The notes beneath the pieces were generated by a model that was given only the letters and a program-made list of their open reading frames with translations, did no database searches and was not told the DNA's origin. This document shows, piece by piece, positions 33,461 through 47,300 of a stretch of DNA of 64,000 bases. Numbering within the stretch: the first letter of the stretch is position 1; every line of letters starts with the position of its first letter. The DNA is from Icerya purchasi (lineage: Eukaryota > Arthropoda > Insecta > Hemiptera > Monophlebidae). The stretch spans positions 219,155,291-219,219,290 of the forward strand of contig CM077115.1 of the NCBI GenBank assembly GCA_039619475.1, in the 5' to 3' direction. The translations under genes were made by a program, and so were the position numbers.

Positions 33461-34726
33461 AAGAAGAAATATTTAACCCGTATGTTTGATCATAATTAAA
33501 TCGGTCGTTTCACAAACAGATACTGCATTTGCTTAAAATACATAGTTTATCTAAATTTTGTACACCGTTTTTTTTTACTTCCATATATAACTAACAGAAT
33601 TTTCGACGGTGGCGCATCCAGAAGAGCGATATTGGGAACACACCGAAATTTAAAGAACTTGTTTTTAACAAGGAATTATCGTACACAATATTTTAAGGTC
33701 TTAAAATAAAAACAAAAATTATCCCAGAATTATAACTATCTTGCGTTAATTTGCTCCGAATTAAGAAGTGGAAGTCCCCCACCTCACCCGAAAATAAACT
33801 TCTACCGTTAACTATAAGGGGTTATTATTGGGAAATAATTTTTAGACACAAAAAAAATATGTTTCAACCACGAAGAAAATTTATTTGTCCTATGTCCGTT
33901 GGCACTTTTAAATAAAAGTCTGTACGTATATATTATTTAGACTCTAGGAAACAATTTGTTATTTCAATATTCGGCGGGGGCGCGTAAAAATACATTAGTA
34001 CCTTTTAGTAGTAGTAGTAGTAGACAAATGGTACCGAACGGTTCATTCTTAAATGGGCGAAACCGATTGAACGAGACCATGTAAATAACCGAAATTGCTC
34101 ACATTTCTGTCCTAGACAATGGCATTTTTATTAAAAACTTACGCTTACACATACGAGAGCCTGTACAGGTAGAGATAGTTGAACATTTTTCTTTTTTTTT
34201 TTGCATTTTATTAATGAAATAAATTTACGCGAATAATATTTTTTCTCAATTTTATTACGGTGGTGAGTTTTCAAAACATTATATATCATATAGAAATAGC
34301 ACGTCTCTCTTTATTTATAAGTAAAGCTAATATTAATAAAATACTTAATTAATATTTAGTTAATAAAACTATATAAGAAGCGCGTAGCTCTCTATATTTA
34401 ACAATTCTTTAATGGTCCGTTAAACTAATTCGCGTAATAACAAAATATACGAAATGGTTAAAATACATTAGGTATAAATAAAGAAATATAACGAAGACAA
34501 AATTAAAAATACGTACAATAAAATTAAATCGTTTTTTTTTTTTTTTTCGACTTTTTATAGGTGAATTAAAACACTTACCTATTTCTTTTATCGAAACGGA
34601 AATAGATCGACTTTAATTTAAAAGAAAATAATACTTTAAAATTTTACAATAGTTTTTTTCGTTAATAACACTAGGGGGAAAAAAAAAAAGAAAAATTTAT
34701 AACATTCACATGTGAAATAAAAGTGT
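33461..34726 (-). other. 3' flank and probable 3' UTR of nSyb
   Basis: This lies downstream of the nSyb stop codon on the minus strand. It is AT-rich, with a (TAG)n run near 34008-34022 and T/A runs. The transcript end was not located: no convincing AATAAA signal with a cleavage context was picked out. Confidence 0.4.
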
Positions 34727-34792
34727 TTAATTAAATCTGCTAATAATTATAGCCAAAATAATAAATCCAATAACTCCCATTGCGATCATCAT
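34727..34792 (-). CDS. nSyb: nSyb last coding exon (membrane anchor)
   Basis: The acceptor TTTTTCAG is followed by [17 protein letters not shown], then SRFN and a stop at 34727-34729. This is the synaptobrevin transmembrane helix, with only four residues on the luminal side. Some insect nSyb isoforms have long luminal tails from alternative 3' exons; this exon encodes a short one. Confidence 0.92.
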   Translation of the reverse strand: MMIAMGVIGFIILAIIISRFN

Positions 34793-36905
34793 CTGAAAAA
34801 AGAAAAATACTATTAATTAGTAAATTTCATTTTTTTCATGCAAATTCACCTATTAAATTATAAAAATTTAGCAGCCTTCAATATTCAAAGGTAAAATAAT
34901 GCAAAAATATTTCAATCGTCTTATTTAACAACGCTATTATTACATGAGGACGGGAAAAATGGAAATTTTTAATAAATTCTTCTAAATTGTACTTTTTTTG
35001 ATTATAACACAAGATCAGGCTAATATTTTCTATTACAATTTTACGTTTAATATTAATAAACAATAGAGACTACGGTAGTGCGATAATGAAGTAAGTCCCA
35101 GGAGAATTGTACAATATTAACACTGTAATGAGCTTACGAGAGAGAGAGAGACCGTGTCCTATTTTCAATCGGAAGTGAAAAAGAAACGAATATATCTTAA
35201 TAATTTGGATTAAGTTAGACAACGTTATTGTTAGCATATTTTTTTATTGCCATAACTAACGTTACAAGTGATCATGTATTAAAAAGTACGCTGTAATAGA
35301 AGCAAACGATAATAAACTAGCTGGCAACTTTATTACAATTTTTGTTTGCACGTAACGGAACCTTTCAAAGAGACTAAAATTTTTCATTCGCAACATTAAT
35401 CATTTTTAAAGCTTCGGGACCTCGCGGCTCCTTGCCCGTTTTTAAGAATACATTTTTATTCGTAATAGCGAGAATATTATTTTTTTTCTGCGCCGACGTT
35501 TATTTCCGACATTTTCCACCGCAATAAAATATGAAACCGGGGATAATTACTTCGAGAAATTGAGCACTCGTGCGATCGTACTTTGCATCCTTATCAGCAA
35601 AAATAGATTAAAGCCGAATGAAAGGCACGAAAAATAGTTAATGCAGACGGAAATTGAGTTAAATTTGCGTGACCGGGTAACCAGTATTTGCTCGAATTTC
35701 ACGAAACCAGAGTCGAAAATTAAAGTGACTTGAATGCTCGTCATGTGTCGTGTAGCGAAAAATCTGCTGCGACAGAAGACCAGAGAAATTATGATTCGTA
35801 CAGAGTAAGGAGTGAAAAAAATGATGATAAATAAACGTTGCGAACGCTGATAATCAGTTTAGAATGTAAGTTTCAGAAATTTGCATTGTAGACAGAATTT
35901 TTTGTCTTTTAAATTGCTGGAAGGCGGTACTTCCATGACATAAAAAGAACCAATGATAAAGAACTAACGCGCGAGTGTTCAGTGTAGATCAGGTCAGGAA
36001 ATTCCATGACGCTGCTACTAGCGGTACGGACGAGGAATCTGACATTGAAAGACCCGTTTACATCGTTTATTTTGAAATTTATAACACAACGTTTTTACCC
36101 CTAATAAAAAACAACAACATTCGGTAACGGCTTACTTTCAAATTTTGTAACCAAAATTTTCTTTTCAATTTTCCAGCCTGTTGTTCAAACTGAGATGCTC
36201 CTTGTTGCAAGGCATCTAAATAATCAGAACGATATTAAGTGAACATTATTTTAAAATGTAAACTGTCTAATATAAATATGTTGTTCGGCGTGTACTTATT
36301 TATTCATTCAAATGAAAATGAACACAATTTGCACTATCTATTCTTTTTGGAAAATTTCCAATTAAAATATTTTAACATCGTTTGCGTGTAGCATCGGTGT
36401 ACAGAATAACACCATAAACACTATAACAAACATCTTAAGATTGCATAATTAACACTAGAAATGTCTTTTCGGGGAAAATTTCCATCTTTAGTACTAGAAA
36501 TAAATAATGATTAGTATTATATTATTTAAATATTTGAAGCACCTAAATAGCCTATTTTCTTTTAAAAAAGAAAATTAATGAAAAAAATGAAGCTAAATGT
36601 TTAGTTTTTAATTTGAAAAAATTAAAATAGAAATACATATATATATATATATATCGCTCATTAAATACAAAAACGTCATAACTCAAAAAACGCTAGTTCA
36701 CAGAAAACGCAAATTAACATTTACATTTACTATAATTTGAATGGTGTACCCTTTCCAAAAGCAATGCTTATTTTGTCGAGTTTCTTATTTACAAATATGG
36801 CGTTTTAATCTGTAATTGTACTCATAAAATGCATTCCAACTATACACATAATTCAAATTCGCTATTTTTTGGGTTATGACGTTATTGTATTTAATGAGCG
36901 ATATG

Positions 36906-36959
<54 letters not shown>

Positions 36960-39900
36960 AATGTGTACATTACAGGGGTAATGGTAAAATAAAAAATAAA
37001 ATAATAATATAAAAAGAAATAATTAAGTTTTTTTTTTTTTTTTTAAGGCCTGCTCACAAAGAGCATTGACCCATGTTCGATAAGAACGCTGAGTTAATTA
37101 TTTAGATTCGTATGCGGTCAGGTATAGCATCAATGAAAGATACAAGGAGAGCGACAACAGAGAGCGAAGGAAAGGAGAGAACAGATGCAGCACCATACGG
37201 AACAGGAATAATAAGTCTCAGAAGTTGAGAGTAAAGAAGTAAACGTTCAGAACATTCGAAACGGATGTGTTTAGAATTACATTCATGGATATTATTGGGA
37301 GGATGTAGCGGACAATAAGGAGAGTTTAAAAACTCGATAGCGAGATGAAGGAAGGAAGCTGTGATCGAAACACAAGCGACATAAAGAGGAAATAACACAG
37401 CGCTGCAAAGACGGGAATTTATGAAGCCAAAGATAAACTGGGATATACGGTTGAATAGAAAGATAAAAGGAAAATTGGTTAGAAAAGGAGAAAGGGTATG
37501 AGTCTGACAAAAACCTATAATTTTTTATCTTTGTTGTCCCCTTACTCTAAATCCCTTCCACAACCTAATCAAGATTTTCTTTCCAGGCCATGTTGGTATA
37601 GAAGGAAATGAAAGAGAGTTGATCAGTTATCTCGAGATGGAGCTGTTAATTGGACTCCCCATCAATAAGTTCGCGACTGATAGTTTACTTGCATCGTCTA
37701 ATAAATAAATTAAAATTTTATCATCTCTATTTCCTTTTCATTCTCTTCTTTACACCGACAGATTTAAAAGCCCTCATAGCGTTGGAGCATCCTTCCTATA
37801 TTCTATTCACAACTACTTTGAAAGTTATAGACTTGCTCCAACCTGCTCTATTTTCTTTGCAGAGTCTGTTGCGATATTAAGAGCCATTCTTTACATATCC
37901 TTAGTACGAGACAATAATAAATTTCCAATCATCTCTGATGCTAAGAGTGCTTTACAAACTATCTTATCTGCTTTTCCCCATCCTTTTTATGATCCTATTA
38001 TTCTTCGTATTCGTTCAACTATTCATAACGTTTTCCAAACTAACCACATTAAGATCGAATTCCTTTGGATTCCAGTCCATGTTGGTATAGAAGGAAATGA
38101 AAGAGTTGATCAGTTGTCTCGAGGTGCAGCTGTTAATTGGACTCCCCATTAATAAGTTCGTTGCTGATAATTTACTAGCATCGTCTAATAAATACGTTAA
38201 AATTTTATCGAAAGATAACAAAGGTCGAGCGGAATGTGAGAGTGCTTTTGTGTGTGTGTGTGAATGGGAACCAGTTTCCGGCTGTGTGTGATTGTAGAGG
38301 CCGATGTCGCCTTTAAGGGAAGCGCGCGATGATGGTTCATCAAACGGCACTGATTGGCACATAAAACACGAAGAAGGTGACTTAGCAGAAGAAGTACGGA
38401 ATTAGAAAAATCACCAAGAATGAAGCGAACTTTGAGTGGTAGTTAATAAATCTTTAGTCAGGAAAAAAAGTCTCTGGTCATCATCGAGTTCGTTAAGTTG
38501 GCGTCCAGTCGTCGAAAGTATCGGCCGTCATTTTGTTAGCAGAACAAAGTAAATTGAGTAACCAAAAATTACGATCTAGCCAGCTGTTCACATTTTAATA
38601 ATATTAATTTCGAATATCGCGTCTCACCTCCGCGTTCGCCGAGAATCCAGGACGGAATTTCCCATGTACGCCTGACTGTCATCGAAGACCAACGGAAAAA
38701 CCCACAGTCACAGCAGTGTTACGTACAACTTATATTATTTTAATTAATCGATTCTTAATTAATTGTGTTTTTAGCGGTCGACCGTTTTAGAAAGATAAGT
38801 GTAGGTTTGATCAATGTACTTTAAAACGAATCCCATCTAAATTAATAATAATAATAATAAAATGCTTTTTTACAAAAAATAAATACCGATACTTGAAGGT
38901 TTATTATAAAAATTTAAAAAAGCACTAAAAAGTAAAAAATAATCACTCCCGATAATAACATATATATCAGAGTGATATACTACCCTTAAAGGTAATATCG
39001 TAATTCTTATACAACATTAGTACCTTAATTAGAGTCGGCATCGAATTCATATTAAAATAATAATTAAAAACTGCATTAAATGTTCATTAAATTGTTCCTA
39101 GATATTGTAATATGAATTTGATGCCGACTCCAATTAAGGTACTAATGTAGTATAAGAATTACGATATTACCTTTAAAGGTAGTATATAACTCTGATATAT
39201 ATTTTTTATCGGGAGTAATTATTTTTTACTTTTTAGTGCATTTTTAAATTTTTATAATAAACCTTCAAGTATCGGTATTTATTTTTTGTAAAATAGCATT
39301 TTATTTTACAATTTTTAGCGTTATGCTTGAATTTTTTTCTTGTTGAAAAACAATTTTTTTTCACATTATTCTCCATACTTTATACTTAAAAAAAATCGAT
39401 TTCTTTATTTTGAACTGCATTTCCACGGTAAAAATATCAAAAGCTACATTTCCATGGTAATTTGGCAAATTTATAATATTTTAAGTCAATAAATCTAACT
39501 TGACGTTGAAACTAATCATGAATGAAAAGCATCCAAAAAGCTTCAACAACTCCCGTATTATTAAGGATAACTCAAAAACTACCGATCAGATCTTGATCAA
39601 ATTTAAATGGGACCACATGAGAAGCACCACCATTTAAATAAAAGAAGAATCATCAAAATCGAAAGTTCTGAGGTAACACATAAAAAAAAAATACAGTCGA
39701 ATTGAATACCTCCTCCTTTTTTGAAGTCGGTTAATAAATACATTTCTCATTTAAATCCATGAGCCCGTTAGGACCTCGTTGTTGACATCCCTAAGAGCTT
39801 TAAAGGAATCTGTCCACACAATTACAATATATATGTATATATATTAATTACAGTATAATTCTCAGGCCAGCCCCCATTAGAAAAAATTTCCCAATTTTGA

Positions 39901-41346
39901 TTTTTCCGCTCTTCCAAAAAGTAGTTTTGTTTTACGTTCGTCGCGTATGTTTTTTTGTTGTTTTTTTTTTAAATGTTTGTTCGCGCATAATTCATATTTA
40001 TATAGACCGATTTTACTGATTCTTTGTCCATTAGTACCATTCAACTTAGGTACCCCATGTGAGTGTAATGATGAAAATCGGTGAACATAAAAAATTAGAG
40101 TACACGTCAAAAAACGTGAAAAAATGTGCTCGCTTTGGATAATTTCTTTTTCTTATTATTTTTTTATTAGTGTAACAGAGGCGGTTGACTTAAAAGGCCA
40201 TCAAATGCTTTTAACTTTCGACGTATTATGTGTAAATGTGGCAAATTCTTCGATATTGCATAGTTCGTCGTACCGTTTTCGTTTCTGCAATTCGCGTTTG
40301 TGTTCGGTGGCGATTATCGTTTTTGGAAACATAATAAATACACTTTTTGTTACTACTGTGTGCAGGTTGATGAATAAGGAGTGCCACCATAACAGGGAGA
40401 AGCATAGACTATATTGTTAATTTAATAATACCGTGGAAACGCAAAAAAAGTATTATTTATATGTGTTGTAGTATATTAAGTTGTTTCGGTAGTTTAATAA
40501 AATTTATAGTATAAGTTATTGGTTTTTTTCTGTTTTTTTTTTTTATTTTGTAAAATTGGGACATTTGTTCGTTGTAAAATCTAATGGGGACCGATCTAAG
40601 AATTTTTTTTTTATTTATTTTTTTTATTATAAATAAGTTGTGGCTCTCACAGGACAAATATGGCTTTTGTAAATTTTGGTCATTTTATACAAAGTTTAGA
40701 AGAGAAAGAGACAGAAATGTGAGCAAGAGGGTCAAGGGGCGTAACCCCTTGCGGGGACAAATTAACTGAGTTATATATATATATGAATGATTAATTTCTT
40801 CAAGTTATTAAACATTTAGATTCGTTTTTAATGAATATTCTTCGATTTTCTTGTTTAAATTAAAAACGCGTTATTAAGGTTTCCTTCAAATATTCAAATA
40901 ATATAATATTTTTATTAATGTATTCTTTTTTTATATTTAGCGTTAAAGATGGGAAATTCTTCTGTAGAAAAATCGTTCCTAATGTATTAATTTATATTCA
41001 CTTTTAACGTGTTTGTTATAGTGTTCTTAATTTCATTATGATACACTACACATAATAATTGTACTTGAAAAAAACTTCCGTAGCGTTGTAAACTCTTTAC
41101 CTTTCGTCTGTGCTGTGGGCCATTTTTGGCACATGCTAAATTTTCGGGTCAAATATCTCCGGAATTAGGAAAGCCCCCCCCCACCCCGACAAAAAAAACA
41201 ACAACTAGGTATGGGAGAATTCGTACGCACAGGGGCGCTAGGATCAGTCAGTTTGTGTGTTAAAACGATTAACGTTAGTTTTCTTACCCACAGGGATGTC
41301 AACCACGAGATCTCTTCGAACTCGTGGATTTTATTTATTGATTTAT

Positions 41347-41393
<47 letters not shown>

Positions 41394-44300
41394 TGATTTG
41401 GACAAATGATAAGTTTGAAATTTTAGCTATGTATTTTCCGATACTCTATACAAATCTTTCTTTACCGCTCGACCGCTGAAAATCAATTATTAATTATAAT
41501 TATGATACACGTATGCGATAACGAAATTAATAAAATAAATAATACGTATCACTGTTGTCGGCGGCGAATCCGATGGCGGCAGGATACGGTGGAAGTCATT
41601 GCGGTTGCGACGTCTAGGACCTTGGTTGCGGGAAAGATAATTTGTATACTTTAATTTTAACCTGCGCAATTGTACGCGAACGATACTTTGCTAAATCGTG
41701 TCTTAAACTTAATTTTAAACTCGACAATAACTTCGGTAATGTTAAAACGTCTACTAGTGAAAAGAAATGCCGGAGCAATACAAAAAACCGAGCGACTTTC
41801 TATTGACGACCGGAACTTCTTCCAAAATGAGAAAATTTTTGCTCAAAGGTAGACATGACTGGTCTATAAAGAGGAGTAATTACTTCGACCAGGGAGAAAA
41901 CGAGACTAACTGTCAACTAAAAATATCTTCCTTCGATCTCTGGTCATTTCGGTTTTCCTTTACGCCCCGTGACGGCTGGCCTTTATCGAATCAGGTACAC
42001 GCTTCCTCTTGCGTGATTGGTTAGCCCGACCGACAACAGAATCTACCTACATGCACATTTACCCTCGCATCACCTTTTCCAAATTTATTAATTCTTATTT
42101 TATTTTTATTTTCTTCTTTTATTGTATTTTAATTTTACCCTTAAGCCATGTAATGGGCACATTACAGTGTGAATTGCAGAAGGTGAAAGTCACGAGCATG
42201 CCATAAAAGATCCCATATGAGGAGGGCATTTCATGGAGGTAAGTGAATTTAAATTTACACTTTTTTCGACTGTCAAAATTATTTTTAATTTGTCGAAATG
42301 ATTTTTATCGTATGTACACGGATTTATAATATGTACATGTATATGTGTATGTAAACAAAACAGAAAGTTGGATACCTTAGTTTGTGTAAAGTGTATACTG
42401 CGAATACAACAGCACGCATTACGAATCGATGAACGATACGTTTCTTTTAAAGGTGGGGTAAATGCATTTATCTTATATAATTTGCAACAAGATAATGTGA
42501 GAAAACATCGTCGAGATTTTTTTAAAAATAATTAATCTTTACATTAGTGGAACCATGTGTACGAAGAGGCTTACCTTACCTAATTCGAGAAGAAATATGA
42601 TTACGTCCGCCAAAGAAATTTCAGGTAAAAAAGATGAAATTACCATAAATCTAAACAAAAAAATGGAAAAACGAAAAAATTGTTCGCTCTACTCCTAAAA
42701 AAAACTCGTTTTGTTGTGCACTGCCCGCCCGTATTGTATGAACTTTTGTATGAAATGCGCGAATAAAAATTTTTCCTAATTTTTTTTTTATTATTATTAG
42801 TTTTCAGTATTACATTATTTTTTTCTCGTATTTTTGTAAAACTTTTTTTTATTAATAAAGTAAACTAAGTCAAAGGTATTGTTTTCCTGAATTTTTCTGA
42901 ACTCTTCAAAAAAATTTTTTTTTTTTAAATAATCAAAGTAGTTATGGTTTTTGAAAACGGCATATTTGTCCCCCCCCCCGAAAAAAGTATGCATATATGT
43001 TCAGCTGTACAACCCTGTAATAATTTTATTTTTACATTAAAATTTTATGTATTTTTTTTTTTTTTAATCAAAATTGATTTTTCCGCGATGTTCTTGTATA
43101 TATATAATTGTATATTGATATTAATTTTTTTTTTTTTGTAAATAGCTCTAAAAAAACAAACTGTATTACAAAAATATATCGTAGGCAAATATTTTAGAAC
43201 TTTTTCAGACTTTTTGAACGTTTTCTCTTTAGAAAAAATATCACAGCAAGACTTTTTCGACCCACAGTACAGATGGTGTCCCAAAAGTTACAAGCACAGT
43301 CAGAGGGTTAATACCATATACTTTAATAGTGAAGAATAATTTTAAAAATGCTCTGTTGCTTGTCAAAGTCAAAAAATTAATCAAAATTACTGTAACCTCT
43401 CCTTTTTTTGAATAATATTGTGACGCTTTTAAGACGATCGATTAATCAGCATACTCAGCAGTTATTCAGTGGGGTTTTCTCAAAAGAACTTTATTAACGG
43501 ATATTTTTTTTTCATATTTTTGATATGGGATAATGATGGTATATTTCCAGTTTCAATCTCGAGACGATTGACGATGAGAACAGAAATGTTTTTGCCTGTT
43601 CAGTTTTAAACTGAATTTTATTTTTGGACAATATTCTAGAGACGGCCCTGGGGTAAAGCGAAAGGAGTGATCACTCCAGGCGCCAGGTAGCAAGGAGCGC
43701 CAAAGTGCCAAATGCAAAAAATAAAATTTAAATTCAATAAAGGTTTATTTTGAAATAAAACTCGATTTTTGAAAAAAGTTAACAGTTATTATTTATTTAA
43801 CATAAACTGAATGCAATTTGTGATGTAAACCTCAGGGCGTCGAAACACAATCTCGTTCTACCCTGATCACAAGCTTGGGCTGGCGTTAATCATGCATATA
43901 TGGTATTCTTCGTTAAACTGTTAAACTACTTTAGTTTTGATTTTATCCATTTTTTCTGATTATAATGTGTCCACTGTGACGTTAGCGATGTTATTTTTAC
44001 TTTTTCCTTTATTATTTTAAAAATAGGCAACTTTTTTCCCTTTTTTTTTTTTTTTTTTGTCGGTTTGGTCTCATTTTGTTTGAATTTATGATTTCATTTA
44101 TTCAGCAGATAAAAAGAAGGAAAAAAAAAACAGGCAAACGTACGGATGAGTTTGTGCGTCATAATTTGCTGAAATTCGGACCGAGGTCGAAGAAAGCAAT
44201 TCTGAGTCAGATTTCGCGGTCATTTAGGCAAGTATAAAAGACTGAACACAGTATTTTTCGTGCTATTTAACTTCTAACAAAATCCCATTCGAAGTTCAAT

Positions 44301-47300
44301 GTTGTGTTCCTGAAATCCCACTTTCTTTTTCAGTCAGCATATAGAAAGCCTTATTGATATTTAGCGTGATGTGTATATTAAAATAAGAAGTTGCAGAAAT
44401 TAAATAGGAAAAATACTTTAGATAAAGAACGATTTATAAGTGGAGACAAATGCTTTTATTACAAATTGAGAACATTGCACATATATAGTACGTTTCATTC
44501 AAATTCCTTGAATAATTTTTTCTTTCTTCTGCCTAATCTTCTTTCGGCTCAGGAATTTAATTTTAATATTCCCTTTTTGAATCTTAAAAGGAAGCAGAAA
44601 GTGTAAAGTTAATGCATTTTTCTGTGTTTGGCATATTTTATACTTTGATGTATTTTAAGGTTATTTAATGAACTCAATACTGCCCATATTTCTGCCAAGT
44701 GCTTTTTTGTAATATACGAACGCCGTATTGAATGTTGTACTCATCATATATCTGTACCAAAGATCTAACGGTTTGTAAGCAATATCTATTGTTCTATAAT
44801 CTGATCTACATAAATCCGGCTGTTTTCTCCGGTGGTTTAAATCAATTAGCCGCGTTATTCTATTTGTTATTATTCTGAGGAATAGTGTTTATACAATTGC
44901 AATAGCATATGAATAGGTCTGCCTTTTTTTGGAAAAAGTTTCGCTTATCTCTATGATGTCGATATTTTATTTTTTAATAAACATCAATTGAATATGCTTC
45001 GCAATATATCTGGCCGCGTGCTTTGCCGTTTCCCAGTGACCTGAGAGCATATTCTCTACTTTCTCATATAATATGTCAAGGATAAACTTTGTCTCATCAG
45101 AATCGTTGTAATTGACATTTTCTCTTTGTTGTGTTTCAAGAAATGTTTTAGCGCTACATGTTTCACCAAAATATCTTTTTACTTCCTTTTTTATTTCAAT
45201 TTTTACAGTTATTATTCCATTTCGATTCTTAATTTTTGCTTGTTTTCCTATTTCCACGGATTTTTTTTAAACACATTTCGAACTTTACCTCTTTCGATTA
45301 TTTTTATTGTGTTTAGATATTGTTGATATCGTTTCTCATTTCCTTATGTTTTATTCGTGTTGAAACCGAATTTTTGTTCAATAGATATTTTACGTTTCGT
45401 TTGTCTCTAACAATAAGTTGTACGTAGTAAAATATCATTCCGTAAACGTTTGTTGTATGAAAATATTTGTTTTTGTGGTGGATTCGGAAAACGCAAAGTG
45501 CTCTATATTAGTCAAAACAACGTACACTTATGTTTATAAAAGGAAAATAAGAAATTTAGGAAACGATAAATAAATTATAAAATATAAGTATTCAAATTTT
45601 AAAAGAGATTATTATGTTTCTTTTCTTAATGATAAAAAAGGTGAAAAATTTTGTAAAATCATATATAAATAAAAACACCAGATTTCGAAAGATATTCAGA
45701 AAGAAAATTTTTAAATGTAATTATAATTTAATTTTAGATATAAAATTATTACTATGACGTAACGTTTATAAAAAGTTTTGTTTTCATACATTGTAAAACA
45801 CGAAATTATTCGCACATTTTTTATTTTCTTCAAAAATATGAAATAAAAACCAAAAATACAAACAAAGCTGTAGAGACGTTCCTTACTTTAAACCAAAACA
45901 AATTACTACACTGGTCATACAAATATTTTTATGAAAATAAAACACATTTTAATGTACGTATCGGTATTCAGTGACGTCACTTGAAGATTGTGAAGCAGCC
46001 CAGCGATAATTATCTGTATCGGACCTCTCTTGTGATTGTTGCAGATTGAACCAGACACAAAATTGTCATAGTAACAGAAATGTAAAAATAATTGGAGCAG
46101 ACTATCATTACTACAAACAAAGTTATTATCGATTTTGAAGGCGCTTTTCATTATTGTTGTTGATTTAGGAACCGTAATAAACAAGACAAACAAAGTTTAA
46201 AACGAAAACGATTAAATTATAATGGAATTTATAATAAAATCTAAATGAAATGTATTATATATATATATATATTACAATTTCACGATTAAAAATCGTATAT
46301 ATTTATATAATACAATTTGTAGAGTTACTCTATTGTAATTTATGTTAGGTTTAATAATCGCTGACAGAATTAAAATAATAAAACGACGGTGTAATGTAAT
46401 GCCCACAATCATACGACCGATTGAAAAAGTCTTAGAAGGTATAATAAAGATTGTAAAGTAACTGTACTCTTATTACTATATTGGCGCTTTAGTAAATTAC
46501 CTGCTCTGTCGTCTAGTTCGGATAGTTTCTGATCTCGTTCCAAAACCCTTTCAACATTTGTTTTCATAATATCCACGACCTGTATACATCGGTTAAAATT
46601 ATATTTTAATTTAACGTTTTAGTGCGTGTAATTTGTTGTTTTCTTTTATATGTATACATATATATATGTAAATTGTTCTCCTTTTTACTTTTTTCGAAAA
46701 CATATATTTATTTTGGTAAAACAAACAAATTCTTTTTTTTACGGATTCGTCAACGAGAACACCAACCCAAGAAACGGGAAGGAGCAGAAAATAAAGTTGT
46801 ATTCTTAAATGTTTAAGGATGTAGAATAAAAATAATTCAAAGGCAAGAATAACAGAAGTAGAAGGGAATGAGAGAATCTAAGAAGTACCGATAAGGGGAG
46901 TAGGGATACCGAGTTTTACTAGAGAAGAGTAGAAGGACGATTTTTCAGCAGAAAAGAACGAACATTGAAATAAAACATCATATATGAGTCACGAGTAATG
47001 TATATGAAAAGGAGATGAAAAGAACCAGCAAATGAAAACTCAGAAAATAATGCTCGAAGGGAACTGTAGAGGATATAGCATATTCGATGCGATCACGGCG
47101 ATGGCTATGATGGGTCCACGATTCTTATCAAAAATGGAATTTCCTTTCACACCCATGAAGTCTCCCTTAATTTCCCTTCCAGTCCCAACCTGCCTAACAT
47201 GATGCACGTTTTCATCCCTTCCAATTCTGCACGTTCTCTTAATATTGTTTCTGTCTACGTTCTTCTCAGCTGTGATCTTCGTAATTTTTCCCTCTCTCCT

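Larger units (their letters stand above)
36216..46500 (-). other. nSyb 10.3-kb intron
   Basis: It holds a MITE (36651-36905), LINE fragments (37.0-38.2 kb), a foldback element (38.86-39.73 kb), a weak hAT end (43.6 kb) and an RTE-like LINE fragment (44.6-45.3 kb). Microsatellites are present too. Stretches 39740-43630 and 45260-46500 are AT-rich, and I see nothing in them beyond (ATT)n at 41347-41393 and (AT)n near 46250-46272. Confidence 0.7.

Noticed and set aside
36785..36970. ORF with a repeated YI string
   Set aside because: It is a translation of the (AT)n microsatellite.
38216..38760. Solo LTR
   Set aside because: The sequence is less AT-rich and starts TGTGAGAG, but no matching end, target duplication or second copy was found.
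40124..40420. 98-codon open frame
   Set aside because: No recognisable domain, no splice context and composition like the background.
41550..42060. Less AT-rich segment with overlapping ORFs, considered as a promoter or first exon
   Set aside because: No core promoter motif or conserved peptide could be supported.
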